Source: Bog-473 sp963788585
GTDB taxonomy: Bacteria > Actinomycetota > Acidimicrobiia > Acidimicrobiales > RAAP-2
Direction: 5' to 3'
Assembly (NCBI GenBank): GCA_963788585.1
Contig: CAWBHA010000006.1
Location: 1-64,000, forward strand
Length of the DNA: 64,000 nt
Below are positions 38,013 through 47,356 of the stretch, piece by piece. The translations under genes and the position numbers were made by a program. The notes under the pieces were generated by a model. The model had not been told where the DNA came from. It saw only the letters and a list, made by a program, of their open reading frames with translations, and searched no databases. The stretch's first letter is position 1. The number at the start of each line of letters is the position of its first letter.

Positions 38013-39920
38013 GTGCCATCGGCCCCACCGACCCACCACGCCACAGCGACGCGCGGCCTGCGTACGGTTCGGGTACGCACCGAGGTGGCGGCGCTGGCCA
38101 AGGCGTTCGATTACGCGGTGCCGCCCGAGTGGGAGCACGACATTCGGGTGGGGACGCGTGTGCGCGCCCCGCTGCACGGGCGCAGCGTCCGCGGGTGGGT
38201 CACCGAGGACGACGTGCCGGCGTTGGAAGGGGTCGATGTCCTTCCGCTCAAGTCATGGCTGGGCTGGGGTCCGCCGGCGACCGTCATGGAGCTGGCCCGG
38301 TGGGCCGCCTGGCGCTGGGCGGGGCCGGAGTCCTTCTTCTTGCGTACGGCGTCGCCACTCACTGTCGTACGCGCCCTGCCACGGGCGCCGCAACTCGCCC
38401 CCTCCACTTCGGTGACCGGTGGCCCGTTGCGCGACCCGTCCCCCGTCCTGTCCCCGCTGCCAGGCGGCTCCCCGCCGTGGGCTCCGGCCCTGGCACAGGC
38501 GGGGTCGACGGTGGTCCGCCTTCCGCCCGAGACCGATCTGCTCGACCTGGTGCTCGACGTCGTCGACGACACCGATGTGCGGGCGCGTCAGGGCACCGTC
38601 CTCGTACTCGTCCCGTCGGCGGGATGGGCAGAGCGGCTCACCGCTCGTCTTGCCCGGCGGGGCTACCCCGCCACCGGCGCATGGGAGGAGGCCAGGGCAG
38701 GCTGGCCGGTGGTCGTCGGCAACCGGGCGGGTGCCTGGGCGCCCGTGCCGCGGCTGGCCGCCGCCGTGGTCCTCGACGCGCACGACGCGTCCTACCGCGA
38801 GGAGAGTACGCCCACGTACAGCGCGGTGGACGTGATCCTCGAGCGGGCGCGGCGGGAGGGGGCTCCATGCATCCTCGCGTCGCCTGTGCCTCCCGTCGCG
38901 CTGGCGGCGGACCCGCGGCTCCGCACGGTGGCACCGAATCCCCCGGTCGAACGCGCCGGCTGGGCCACCATCGAGCGGGTCGACCGTCGCGGGGCCGATC
39001 CGCGCACCGGCATGTTTTCCGAAGAGTTCGTGCGGCTGGCCCGTGCCGTGCTCGACGATGACGCCGCAGCGGCGCGGGGCCCATTGGTCTGCGTGTACAA
39101 CCGGACCGGTGCGACCCGCATCCTCGCGTGCCGACACTGCGGCGAGCTGGCCCGCTGCACCCACTGTGGCGCGGCGGCGGCACGGCCGCGCGACGAGGAA
39201 GTGCTGCGCTGCCCACGCTGTGGGGACACGCGCCCGGTCGTCTGCACGGCCTGTGGACGCCTGCGCATGAAGGCATTGCGGTCCGGCGTCACCCGCTTGC
39301 GGGACGAGCTGGAGGCGCTGCTCGGCTCCGAGGTCGGGGAAGTGGCCGGGCCCCGGGCGAGCGGGCCCGAGCCCGACGTCCCCGCGACACCGGTGCTGGT
39401 GGGAACCGAGGCCGTGCTGCACCGGGTGCGGCGCGCGGCGGCGGTCGTGTTCCTGGACGTCGATCTGCACCTCCTCGCGCCGCGCCTGTCCGCGACCGAG
39501 GAGACCCTGGCCCTCTTCGTCCGGGCGTCGCGGCTCGTCGGGCCAGCTGGCACGGGATCCGCCTGGGCGCGGGCGCAGGTGCAGACCCGCGTGCCGGACC
39601 ATCCGGTGCTGGTGGCGGTGGCCCGGGGCCAGCCGGCGCCGGTGCTCGAGGAAGAGGTCGCGATCCGTCGCGCCTCGGCGTTGCCGCCCTTCAACGCGCT
39701 GGCGTTGGTGTCGGGAGCCCTCGCACCGGCGTACGCCGATGCGCTGCGCCAGGCGACGGCGGCGTCCGAGGCCGGAAGCGGCGTCACGCTCTCGCCGCTC
39801 GACGGGGACCGCTTCCTCTTGCGGGCCGAGGCCCACGAGCGCCTCTGTGACCTTCTGGCGGCGACGCCGCGGCCGCCCGGACGTGGGTTGCGCGTCGAGG
39901 TCGACCCGGCGTCGGTGTGA
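38013..39920 (+). CDS. priA: PriA homologue lacking ATPase motifs
   Basis: 635 residues. An N-terminal 3'-DNA-binding domain (VRTEVAALAKAFDYAVPPEW), a helicase-like core and a central zinc region with four CxxC pairs (CRHC, CTHC, CPRC, CTAC) are visible. The Walker A GxTGSGKT and the DEEH box are missing; the second is replaced by LDAHDASYREE. This matches the actinobacterial PriA described as probably inactive as a helicase. A role in replication restart may remain structural. GAGGGGGAGGGG precedes the GTG start. Confidence 0.88.
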   Translation: MPSAPPTHHATATRGLRTVRVRTEVAALAKAFDYAVPPEWEHDIRVGTRVRAPLHGRSVRGWVTEDDVPALEGVDVLPLKSWLGWGPPATVMELARWAAWRWAGPESFFLRTASPLTVVRALPRAPQLAPSTSVTGGPLRDPSPVLSPLPGGSPPWAPALAQAGSTVVRLPPETDLLDLVLDVVDDTDVRARQGTVLVLVPSAGWAERLTARLARRGYPATGAWEEARAGWPVVVGNRAGAWAPVPRLAAAVVLDAHDASYREESTPTYSAVDVILERARREGAPCILASPVPPVALAADPRLRTVAPNPPVERAGWATIERVDRRGADPRTGMFSEEFVRLARAVLDDDAAAARGPLVCVYNRTGATRILACRHCGELARCTHCGAAAARPRDEEVLRCPRCGDTRPVVCTACGRLRMKALRSGVTRLRDELEALLGSEVGEVAGPRASGPEPDVPATPVLVGTEAVLHRVRRAAAVVFLDVDLHLLAPRLSATEETLALFVRASRLVGPAGTGSAWARAQVQTRVPDHPVLVAVARGQPAPVLEEEVAIRRASALPPFNALALVSGALAPAYADALRQATAASEAGSGVTLSPLDGDRFLLRAEAHERLCDLLAATPRPPGRGLRVEVDPASV

Positions 39921-40004
39921 CGACGAGCCGATGCCGGTACCGGGGCCGTCGTCGGGACCTCCGCCCGTGCCGGCACCGGAGGCGACGCCGGTAAGATTTG
40001 GCCG

Positions 40005-40538
40005 ATGCCTTCGCTCACGATTCGGCAATACGGCGATCCCGTACTGAAGGAGCGCGCCCGCGACGTCGACGACATCGACGCCGCGGTGGCCAGCCTCGTC
40101 GACTCGATGATCGAGACGATGTACGCCGCGCCCGGCACCGGGCTCGCGGCCAACCAGGTCGGTGTGCAACGCCGGATCTTCGTCTACGACATCGGCGAGG
40201 GCGCCCGGCCGATCATCAACCCGCGCATCGTCGAGAGCGACGGGGAATGGGTCTACGACGAGGGGTGCCTGTCGGTCCCCGGCCTGAGCTGGGAGATCCT
40301 GCGCCCCAACACCGTGCACCTCGTGGGGCTCGACCTCGAGGGCAACGAGATCTCCATCGAGGCCAGCGAGCTCGAGGGCCGGGTCTTCCAGCACGAGCTC
40401 GACCACCTCGACGGGATCCTGCTCGTGGAGCGCCTGAACGAGGAGCAGCGCAAGGAGGCGCTCAAAATCCTCCGCAGCCGCACCCTCGATCTCGCGCTCG
40501 ACGATCCCGACGGGCTCTCGAATCTCTTCACGCGCTGA
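40005..40538 (+). CDS. def: peptide deformylase
   Basis: 177 residues. All three metal motifs are intact: GTGLAANQVG, EGCLSVPG and HELDHLDG. It removes the formyl group from new proteins. TAAGAT (39992-39997) is 7 nt before the ATG, so probably leaderless. The 85 nt after priA also hold a perfect CCGGTACCGG palindrome. Followed by fmt, its usual partner. Confidence 0.96.
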   Translation: MPSLTIRQYGDPVLKERARDVDDIDAAVASLVDSMIETMYAAPGTGLAANQVGVQRRIFVYDIGEGARPIINPRIVESDGEWVYDEGCLSVPGLSWEILRPNTVHLVGLDLEGNEISIEASELEGRVFQHELDHLDGILLVERLNEEQRKEALKILRSRTLDLALDDPDGLSNLFTR

Positions 40539-40580
40539 GGGGCGTCACCGCGGCGCGACGCGCTGTCCTAACTTGAGCGG

Positions 40581-41469
40581 GTGGCTCGGCTCGCGTACCT
40601 CGGCACCCCGGAGATGGCTGTCCCCCCGCTCCGCGCCCTCGTGGACGCCGGGCACGAAATCGCGCTCTGCGTCACCCGTCCGGACCGCCGGCGCGGACGA
40701 GGCGGGCAGACGACACCGAGCCCGGTCAAGGCAGCCGCAACCAAGCTCGGGCTTCCGGTCACCCAGGACATGGACGAGCTCCTCGGTGCAGGCGTCGAGC
40801 TGGCCGTGGTGGTGGCCTACGGTCGCATCATCCCGGGCCGGTTGCTCGAGCGCGTCCCCATGGTGAACCTCCATTTCTCGTTGTTGCCGCGCTGGCGCGG
40901 CGCGGCCCCGGTCGAGCGCGCCATCCTCGCCGGTGACTCCGAGACCGGGGTCTGCCTCATGCGGATCGAAGAGGGCCTGGACACTGGTCCCGTGTACGCG
41001 GAGCGGCGTGTGCCCATCGACGAGGACGAGACCCTGGCCGAACTGCGCAGCCCGGCTGGTGACCGTCGGCAGTGCCCTGCTCGTCGAAGCGCTCGTCGGG
41101 GGACCGGAGGGGTTGCCCGTCCCGCAACCGCAGGAGGGGGAGGTGACGATCGCCGACAAGGTCACCGCCGAGGACCTCCATCTCGATTGGGCCCAGGCCG
41201 CCCGCCAGCTCACGCGTGTGGTGCGGCTCGGCCGGGCCTGGACGACGTTTCGGGGCACGCGGCTGCGCGTTCTTGCGGCCGTCGCCGGCGCGGACGATCC
41301 CGACATCGACCTCGCGACACCCGGCACGCTGTCCGGTGCGTCCGTTGCCACCGGCGGTGGCATCGTCGTGCTCGAACAGGTGCAGCCCGAGAGCCGTTCC
41401 CCCATGTCAGCGGCGGAGTGGCTGCGCGGCGTGCGCCCGGCGCCAGGCGAGCGTCTCGGAACGGACTAA
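40581..41469 (+). CDS. fmt: methionyl-tRNA formyltransferase (frame broken once)
   Basis: The first frame carries LAYLGTPEMAVPPLRALVDA, the folate and catalytic region VNLHFSLLPRWRGAAPVERA and GVCLMRIEEGLDTGPVYA. After about 41050 the next frame carries RLVTVGSALLVEALVGG, DKVTAEDLHLDWAQAARQL and the C-terminal tRNA-binding domain. One surplus C (CGCAGCCCGG) accounts for the shift. TAACTT (40569-40574) lies 6 nt before the GTG start, a leaderless arrangement. The expected rsmB does not follow. Confidence 0.93.
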
Positions 41470-41471
41470 AC

Positions 41472-42278
41472 ATGGGCCCGGTGACAGTGACGCCGATCGA
41501 CGGGTGGAGCCCCGACCAGTACGAGCGGTTTCGTTCGGAACGACAGCAACCCTTCGACGATCTCCTCATGCTCTGCCATCCCGTGCCAGGAGGTCGCGTC
41601 GTCGATCTGGGCTGCGGGACGGGTGATCTGACCAAGATCCTGCATGAGGAGATGGAGGCCAAGAAGACCGTCGGCGTGGACTCGTCGACGGCGATGCTCT
41701 CGCGGGCCAAGTCCACGCACGGCGACGTCGCCGGGCTCTCATTCGTCCAGGGCGACATCGCCACGTGGCTCGAAGAGGGGCTCGACCTGGTGTTCGCCAA
41801 CGCATCCCTGCAGTGGATCGACGACCATCTGAACCTCCTGGCCCGCATGCGGACCGCCCTCGTCCCCGGCGGGCAGCTCGCCTTTCAGGTGCCGGCCAAT
41901 TACCGGCATCCGTCGCATTTGTTGGCGCAGGAGGTGGCCAACGAGCCCCCGTTCATCGATGCGCTCTACGGCGATGTCCCCGAGGACCGGGGACGCTTCG
42001 TCCTGTCGCCGGAACTGTACGCGGACCTGCTCTACGAACTGGGTGCCAAGGACCAGGTCGTCCGCATGGAGGTGTACGGGCACGAGCTCGAGTCCACGGC
42101 CGAGGTGGTCGAGTGGGTCATGGGCACCCTCCTCACGCCCTACCGCACGCGGTTGAGCCCCGAGCTGTTCGCCGCGTTCGTGGAACGGTACCGCGAGCGG
42201 CTGATTGAGGAGCTGGGCGAGCGCGAGCCGTACTTCTACGGCTTCCGTCGCATTCTCTGCTGGGCGCGCTTCGGCTGA
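41472..42278 (+). CDS. tam: trans-aconitate 2-methyltransferase-like protein
   Basis: 268 residues. RVVDLGCGTGDLTKIL binds SAM, and FANASLQWIDDHLNLLARM followed by GGQLAFQVPANYRHPSH is the pattern of the trans-aconitate methyltransferase group. It would methylate the toxic aconitate isomer. The substrate is inferred from family likeness. ATG starts 2 nt after the fmt stop; the fmt indel puts both in one open frame. Confidence 0.82.
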   Translation: MGPVTVTPIDGWSPDQYERFRSERQQPFDDLLMLCHPVPGGRVVDLGCGTGDLTKILHEEMEAKKTVGVDSSTAMLSRAKSTHGDVAGLSFVQGDIATWLEEGLDLVFANASLQWIDDHLNLLARMRTALVPGGQLAFQVPANYRHPSHLLAQEVANEPPFIDALYGDVPEDRGRFVLSPELYADLLYELGAKDQVVRMEVYGHELESTAEVVEWVMGTLLTPYRTRLSPELFAAFVERYRERLIEELGEREPYFYGFRRILCWARFG

Positions 42279-42295
42279 ACGGCGACCGCGGGCGA

Positions 42296-43003
42296 GTGCA
42301 GCAAGCGTCGACACCAACGCCGCGGCAGGCGGGTCGCTTCGGCGACGTCCGCATCGCTCCGTCGGTCTTGTCCGCGGATTTCGGGATGCTGGCCGAGCAG
42401 GTGGGCGAGGTTGCACCCTCGGCCGACTGGCTGCACGTCGACGTCATGGACGGGCACTTCGTCCCCAACGTGACCATCGGCCCACCCGTCGTGGCGTCGC
42501 TGCGCCGTCACACGCCTCTGTACTTCGACTGCCACCTCATGATGACCGATCCCGGGAAGTATCTGAAGGACTTCGCCGATGCCGGGGCAGACGGCTGCAC
42601 GGTGCACGTCGAGGTCGGCAACACCGACGAGCTGATCGCACAGATGCGTGAGCTCGGGCTGCGCGCTGGCCTCGCCCTCAACCCCGACACGCCCTTCGAC
42701 GCCGTGCAGCCCTACCTCGGTGAGGTCGATCTCGTCCTCTGCATGACGGTGTTCCCGGGTTTCGGCGGGCAGAGCTTCATCGCGGACGTGATGCCCAAAC
42801 TGGCCCAGGTGCGCGCCGAGATCGCCGCGAACGCACTGGCGATCGACCTGGAGGTCGACGGCGGGATCGACGCGACCACGGCCCCGGTCGCCGCCGCGGC
42901 AGGAGCGAACGTGTTCGTGGCCGGAAGCGCCATATTCGGACACGAGCGGCCCTGGGAGGCGGCCGACGCGATACGAGCCTCGGTCCACAAGGCCACCGGC
43001 TGA
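42296..43003 (+). CDS. rpe: ribulose-phosphate 3-epimerase
   Basis: 235 residues, TIM barrel. IAPSVLSADFGMLAEQV, LHVDVMDGHFVPNVTIGPPV, CHLMM, MTVFPGFGGQSFI and EVDGGIDATTAP are the invariant metal and phosphate sites. It interconverts ribulose-5-P and xylulose-5-P. Start GTG 42296; a later start near the conserved VRIAPS is possible. Confidence 0.95.
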   Translation: MQQASTPTPRQAGRFGDVRIAPSVLSADFGMLAEQVGEVAPSADWLHVDVMDGHFVPNVTIGPPVVASLRRHTPLYFDCHLMMTDPGKYLKDFADAGADGCTVHVEVGNTDELIAQMRELGLRAGLALNPDTPFDAVQPYLGEVDLVLCMTVFPGFGGQSFIADVMPKLAQVRAEIAANALAIDLEVDGGIDATTAPVAAAAGANVFVAGSAIFGHERPWEAADAIRASVHKATG

Positions 43004-43043
43004 GCATGTCCCGCGCCCGTCTTTCCTCGACGCGGCCCACTCC

Positions 43044-44180
43044 GTGAGCGCCGGTGCCCGAGCCGTCGTCGCTGGCGGCGGGATCCTCGGGACGTGGCAC
43101 GCCCTCGAGCTGGTCGAGGCCGGTTTCACCGTCGACCACCTCGAGGCCGCCCCGCAGCCCTCCGGCGCGTCGGTGCGGAACTTCGGTCTGGTCTGGGTCA
43201 GCGGGCGGAAGTCGGGCGTCGAGCTCGATGTGGCTCGCCGAGCGCGCCGCCGCTGGGAGGAGCTCAGCGCCGCCGTGCCCGGCATCGGGTTCCGTGCCAA
43301 TGGCTCGTTGACCGTCGCTCGCGATGCCCGCGAGCGCGCGGTCATGGAAGCGTTCGGCGGGCACCCCGATGCGACCGAGAGGTCGATCACGTTCCTCGGT
43401 CCTGAAGCGGCCCGGGCCTGCAACCCGGCGCTCCGCGGTGACATCGCGGGTGCGCTGCACTGCAGCGAGGACGCCGTGGTCGAACCGCGTCGGGTGCTCG
43501 ACGCGTTGCGGGCGCACCTGGGCGATGCCGGTGGGGGACGGGCCTACCGTTTCCACCCCGGCCGCCGGGTCGTCGGCGTCGCGCCGCGCGCCCTCGTCGA
43601 CGCGGCCGGTACCAGGTGGGAGGGTGATCTCGCGGTCGTGGCCACTGGCGCCGCCTACGACCAGCTCCCGGGCGCCGATGCGATCGCGACGACCAGGCTC
43701 AGACGCGTGCGCCTCCAGATGCTCGAGACGGCACCGTTCGACGAGATCATGACGACGTCGTTGGCGGACGCGGACAGCCTGCGCTACTACCCGGCCTACG
43801 AGGCGGCGCCACTCGACGGGCTGCCCGCCCAGAGCCCCGTGGCCGCCGAGCACCACCTCCAGCTGCTCCTCGTGCAGCGCCTGGACGGCGGGCTGACGAT
43901 CGGCGACACCCACGCCTACGACGAGCCGTTCGACTTCGCACTGTGTGAGGAGCCCAGCGAGGAGCTCTTGGAGCGGGCACGAGCGCTGCTGGGGACGGCG
44001 GTACCCCCGGTGTGTCGACGCTGGGAGGGTGTCTACACGCAGTGCCGGGATGGCGCGGTCTGCCTGCGCGAGGAACTGGCTCCGGGCGTCTGGCTCGTCA
44101 CGGGACCGGGCGGGCGCGGCATGACCTGCGCCCCCGCGATCGCCGCCGATACGCTCAGCGCGGCGGGCGAGGCCCGATGA
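43044..44180 (+). CDS. FAD-dependent oxidoreductase, TIGR03364 family (phosphonate-linked)
   Basis: 378 residues, DAO-type. The dinucleotide motif VVAGGGILGTWHALELVEAG, VRNFGLVWVSGRKSG and the C-terminal GPGGRGMTCAPAIAADTL match TIGR03364, which is syntenic with phosphonatase-like hydrolases. The next gene is such a hydrolase and overlaps by 4 nt. Work on this group (named PbfD, as I recall) describes oxidation of N-alkylated 2-aminoethylphosphonates to phosphonoacetaldehyde; applying it here is inference. GTG start, no transporter genes nearby. Confidence 0.85.
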   Translation: MSAGARAVVAGGGILGTWHALELVEAGFTVDHLEAAPQPSGASVRNFGLVWVSGRKSGVELDVARRARRRWEELSAAVPGIGFRANGSLTVARDARERAVMEAFGGHPDATERSITFLGPEAARACNPALRGDIAGALHCSEDAVVEPRRVLDALRAHLGDAGGGRAYRFHPGRRVVGVAPRALVDAAGTRWEGDLAVVATGAAYDQLPGADAIATTRLRRVRLQMLETAPFDEIMTTSLADADSLRYYPAYEAAPLDGLPAQSPVAAEHHLQLLLVQRLDGGLTIGDTHAYDEPFDFALCEEPSEELLERARALLGTAVPPVCRRWEGVYTQCRDGAVCLREELAPGVWLVTGPGGRGMTCAPAIAADTLSAAGEAR

Positions 44181-44856
44181 TCGGCCCCTTCGCCCTGGCG
44201 TGTCTCGACATGGCGGGCACGACCGTGCGGGACGACGGTGCGGTGGATGCTGCCTTCGCCTCTGCCCTCGCAGCCGTCGGGGTCAGCGAGCGCAGCGCTC
44301 GGTTCCGCGACGCCCGCGTCGTCGTGCACGAGACCATGGGACAGTCCAAGGCCGAGGTGTTCGCCCGCCTCCTGAGTCCGGACGATGCCGAGGTGGCGAC
44401 GGCCGCCTTCGCCGACGCCTACGAATCGATCGTGGCCGCGGGCGATGTGCGCGAGATCCCGGGTGCCCTCGACGTGCTGCGCGCGCGCTGCGCTCCCGCG
44501 GCGTACGGGTCTGCCTGACGACCGGCTTTGCCCCCTCGACCCGGGATGCGCTCCTCGAGGCGTTGCATTGGCATGACGAGATCGACCTTGCCCTGTCGCC
44601 GGCCGATGTGGGCCGGGGGAGGCCGGCACCCGACCTGATCCTCGGCGCGATGGCTCGGCTCGGCGTCGAGGACCCTCGGTCGGTCGTCGTGGTGGGGGAC
44701 ACGACCAGCGACCTCGAGGCCGGCGCCCGGGCGGGCGCGGGCGCGGTGATCGGGGTGCTCAGCGGGTCGCACGACGAGGCCGCCCTGGCCACGGCGCCCC
44801 ACACCGCCATCGTTCCGGACGTGAGCGGACTCGTCGCCGTGCTCGAAGCCTCCTGA
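44177..44856 (+). CDS. phosphonatase-like HAD hydrolase (frame broken once)
   Basis: HAD enzyme of the PhnX-like group. The nucleophile motif ACLDMAGTTVRDDGAVDAAF, VHETMGQSKAEVFARLL, then in another frame RVCLTTGFAPSTRDALLEAL and VVVGDTTSDLEAGARAGAGA are all present. The change is at about 44485 in a CGCGCGCG run, where two surplus bases would restore GALDVLRALRSRGVRV. It would cleave the C-P bond of phosphonoacetaldehyde or a relative made by its FAD-dependent partner. The Lys-containing cap of true PhnX is not clear. Confidence 0.83.
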
Positions 44857-44888
44857 TCTCCGTCTAACCTACCTTTGACCTGGGATTC

Positions 44889-44917
44889 TCGACAGAAACT
44901 GAAACGTGTTCTATAAT
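44889..44917 (+). promoter_or_regulatory. rib operon promoter with internal palindrome
   Basis: TCGACA (44889-44894), a 17-nt spacer and a perfect TATAAT (44912-44917) form the best sigma-70-type promoter in the window. Inside the spacer, TGAAACGTGTTCTA (44900-44913) fits the TetR-type operator pattern TNNAACNNGTTNNA, as bound by KstR in mycobacteria. The leader to the ribD ATG is about 40 nt, too short for an FMN riboswitch. Confidence 0.8.
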
Positions 44918-44963
44918 TACGCACACAAGGCCGAGGGTACGACCCGGACGAGGGACGTGGCGC

Positions 44964-46052
44964 ATGGATGATGTGGAGCACATGCGGCGGGCCATGGCGC
45001 TAGCCGCAGCGGTCCGATCCAGCACGGCACCGAACCCCTGGGTGGGCAGCGTTGTCGTGGCGGCCACGGAGCCCGGTCACGCCGGCGACCAGGACCACGA
45101 TCAGGACCACGACCACGCCGCCGGCGCCGCCGTGCCCGTTGGTGGCGCCGTGCAGACCTTCGGTGGCGCCACCGCGCCGCCCGGTGGGCCCCATGCCGAG
45201 ATCGCGGCACTGAAGGCCGCAGGCGAGGCCGCCCGGGGCGCCACGCTCTACACGACCCTCGAGCCCTGTGTGCACCACGGGCGCACGCCTCCCTGCACCG
45301 ACGCCATCGTCGACGCCGGGATCGTGCGGGTGGTGATCGGCGTCGAGGACCCGGACCCCAAGGTGGCCGGCCGGGGCATCGCGGCGCTGCGGGACGCGGG
45401 CATCGACGTCGTGGTGGGGGTGGCGGCCGACGAGGTCGCCGAGCAGCTGGCGCCCTACCTCAAGCACCGGAGCACCGGGCAACCCTGGGTCGTCCTGAAA
45501 ATGGCCGCCACCCTCGACGCCCGCACGGCGGCGCCGGACGGCACCAGCCGATGGATCACCGGGGAACCGGCGCGTCGCGATGCGCACCGCCTACGGGCGC
45601 GCTCCGACGCGGTCCTGGTCGGGGCGGGCACGGTGCGTGCCGACGACCCCGAGTTGACCGTGCGCCTCGACGACGGAGACGTCGACGACGAGATCGTCGA
45701 CGGGGGTCGGAGCCAGCCCATGCGCGTCGTGCTGGGCGCCGCTCCGGAGGGCGCCCGCGTGCATCCGGCGCTCGAGCTCTCCGGAGAGCTGGACGACGTG
45801 CTGGCCGAGCTGGGCCGGCGCGGCGTGCTGCAGCTCTTGGTCGAGGGGGGTGCCACCGTCGCCCACGACTTCCACGTGGCCGGCCTCGTCGATCGCTACG
45901 TCGTGTACCTGGCTCCCAAGTTCTTCGGCGGTGACGACGCCCGCCCGCTTTTCGCCGGCGCCGGGGCTGGCACAATTGCAGATGTGTGGAAGGGCAGATT
46001 GGTGTCGGTCGAGCGGCTGGGGGACGACCTGCGCGTGGAGGTGGCGGCCTGA
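44964..46052 (+). CDS. ribD: bifunctional riboflavin deaminase/reductase
   Basis: 362 residues. The deaminase zinc site is GPHAEIAALKAAG with EPCVHHGRTPPCTDAI; the reductase domain has VVLKMAATLDARTAAPDGTS and LLVEGGATVAHDF. It carries out the second and third steps of riboflavin synthesis. An unusual His/Asp-rich loop (DQDHDQDHDH) and a Gly/Ala-rich stretch (about residues 37-72) are inserted just before the HAE motif. The stop overlaps ribBA (TGATG). Confidence 0.94.
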   Translation: MDDVEHMRRAMALAAAVRSSTAPNPWVGSVVVAATEPGHAGDQDHDQDHDHAAGAAVPVGGAVQTFGGATAPPGGPHAEIAALKAAGEAARGATLYTTLEPCVHHGRTPPCTDAIVDAGIVRVVIGVEDPDPKVAGRGIAALRDAGIDVVVGVAADEVAEQLAPYLKHRSTGQPWVVLKMAATLDARTAAPDGTSRWITGEPARRDAHRLRARSDAVLVGAGTVRADDPELTVRLDDGDVDDEIVDGGRSQPMRVVLGAAPEGARVHPALELSGELDDVLAELGRRGVLQLLVEGGATVAHDFHVAGLVDRYVVYLAPKFFGGDDARPLFAGAGAGTIADVWKGRLVSVERLGDDLRVEVAA

Positions 46053-47272
46053 TGGGGTTCTCCGAGGTGCAAGAGGCCATCGACGCCATCGGGCGCCTCG
46101 GCATGGCCGTGGTGGTGGACGACCAGGACCGGGAGAACGAGGGTGACCTCGTGATGGCGGCGGAGGCGGCCAGCCCCGAGAACATCGCCTTCTTCCTGGC
46201 CCACACCTCGGGTGTCATCTGCGTCCCACTGCTGCCCGAGCGGGCGGACATGCTCGACCTGCCGCTGATGGTCAGCGCCAACACCGAGGCGCAGCGGACC
46301 GCCTTCACGGTCAGCGTCGACTGCCGCCACGGCACGACCACGGGGATCTCCGCGGCGGACCGGGCGTCCACCATCGCTGCGCTCATCGACCCGAACACGC
46401 GCCCGAACGACCTGAACCGCCCCGGCCACATCTTCCCGCTGCGCTATCGGACCGGAGGCGTGCTCAAGCGTGCCGGTCATACGGAGGCGACGGTGGACCT
46501 CAGCCGCGCCGCGGGGCTCTCGCCCGCCGGCGTCCTCTGCGAGGTCGTCACCGAGGACAAGTCAGAGATGGCACGCCTGCCCGAGCTGGAGCGCTTCGCC
46601 AAGAAGCACGACCTGCCGTTGATCTCCATTGCCGACCTGATCCGCTACCGGCGCCAGAACGAGAAGCTGGTCCGCCTCGTCTCCGAGGCGCGCATCCCGG
46701 CGCAGGGGCGCGAATTCCGTGCGCTGGTCTACGAGTCGGTGCTCGACAACGAGCAGCACCTCGCACTCGTGATGGGTGACGTGGCGGGCAGCGAGGACGT
46801 CCTCGTGCGCGTCCACTCCGAGTGCCTCACCGGTGACGTCTTCGGCTCCCTGCGCTGCGACTGCGGGCCGCAGCTCCATGCGGCGCTCGATCTCATCGAA
46901 CGCGAAGGCAGGGGAGTCTTGATCTACCTGCGCGGCCACGAGGGCCGCGGCATCGGGCTCGGCCACAAGATCCGCGCCTACCAGCTCCAGGAGGAAGGGC
47001 ACGACACCGTCGACGCCAACCTCCAGCAGGGCCTCCCGGTGGACAGCCGGGAATACGGCATCGGGGCGCAGATCCTCGTCGACCTCGGCGTGACCACCAT
47101 GCGCCTCATGACCAATAACCCGGTCAAGTACGGCGGGCTCGAGGGTTTCGGCCTCGACATCACCGAGCGCGTCCCGCTGCAGGCCTCGCCCAACCCCGAG
47201 AACATCGCGTACCTGCGCACCAAGCGGGAGCGCATGGGTCATTTGCTCCATGGGCTCGACGACGTCCTGTGA
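46052..47272 (+). CDS. ribBA: DHBP synthase / GTP cyclohydrolase II
   Basis: 406 residues, two domains. RibB: VVDDQDRENEGDLVMAAEAA and HGTTTGISAADRA. RibA: VRVHSECLTGDVFGSLRCDC (zinc Cys) and LRGHEGRGIGLGHKIRAYQL. It starts both branches of riboflavin synthesis, from ribulose-5-P (supplied by rpe nearby) and GTP. The riboflavin synthase gene ribE often found between ribD and ribBA is absent. Confidence 0.96.
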   Translation: MGFSEVQEAIDAIGRLGMAVVVDDQDRENEGDLVMAAEAASPENIAFFLAHTSGVICVPLLPERADMLDLPLMVSANTEAQRTAFTVSVDCRHGTTTGISAADRASTIAALIDPNTRPNDLNRPGHIFPLRYRTGGVLKRAGHTEATVDLSRAAGLSPAGVLCEVVTEDKSEMARLPELERFAKKHDLPLISIADLIRYRRQNEKLVRLVSEARIPAQGREFRALVYESVLDNEQHLALVMGDVAGSEDVLVRVHSECLTGDVFGSLRCDCGPQLHAALDLIEREGRGVLIYLRGHEGRGIGLGHKIRAYQLQEEGHDTVDANLQQGLPVDSREYGIGAQILVDLGVTTMRLMTNNPVKYGGLEGFGLDITERVPLQASPNPENIAYLRTKRERMGHLLHGLDDVL

Positions 47273-47356
47273 CGACCCGCCCCGCCTGATGGTCCGGCGT
47301 GGCGTGACGGTCGGGCCACCAGATCGTCGGCACCGCCCCAAGGCCGGATCACGCTG

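Noticed and set aside
44918..44963. FMN riboswitch before ribD
   Set aside because: The leader is only about 40 nt and lacks the conserved RFN element segments.
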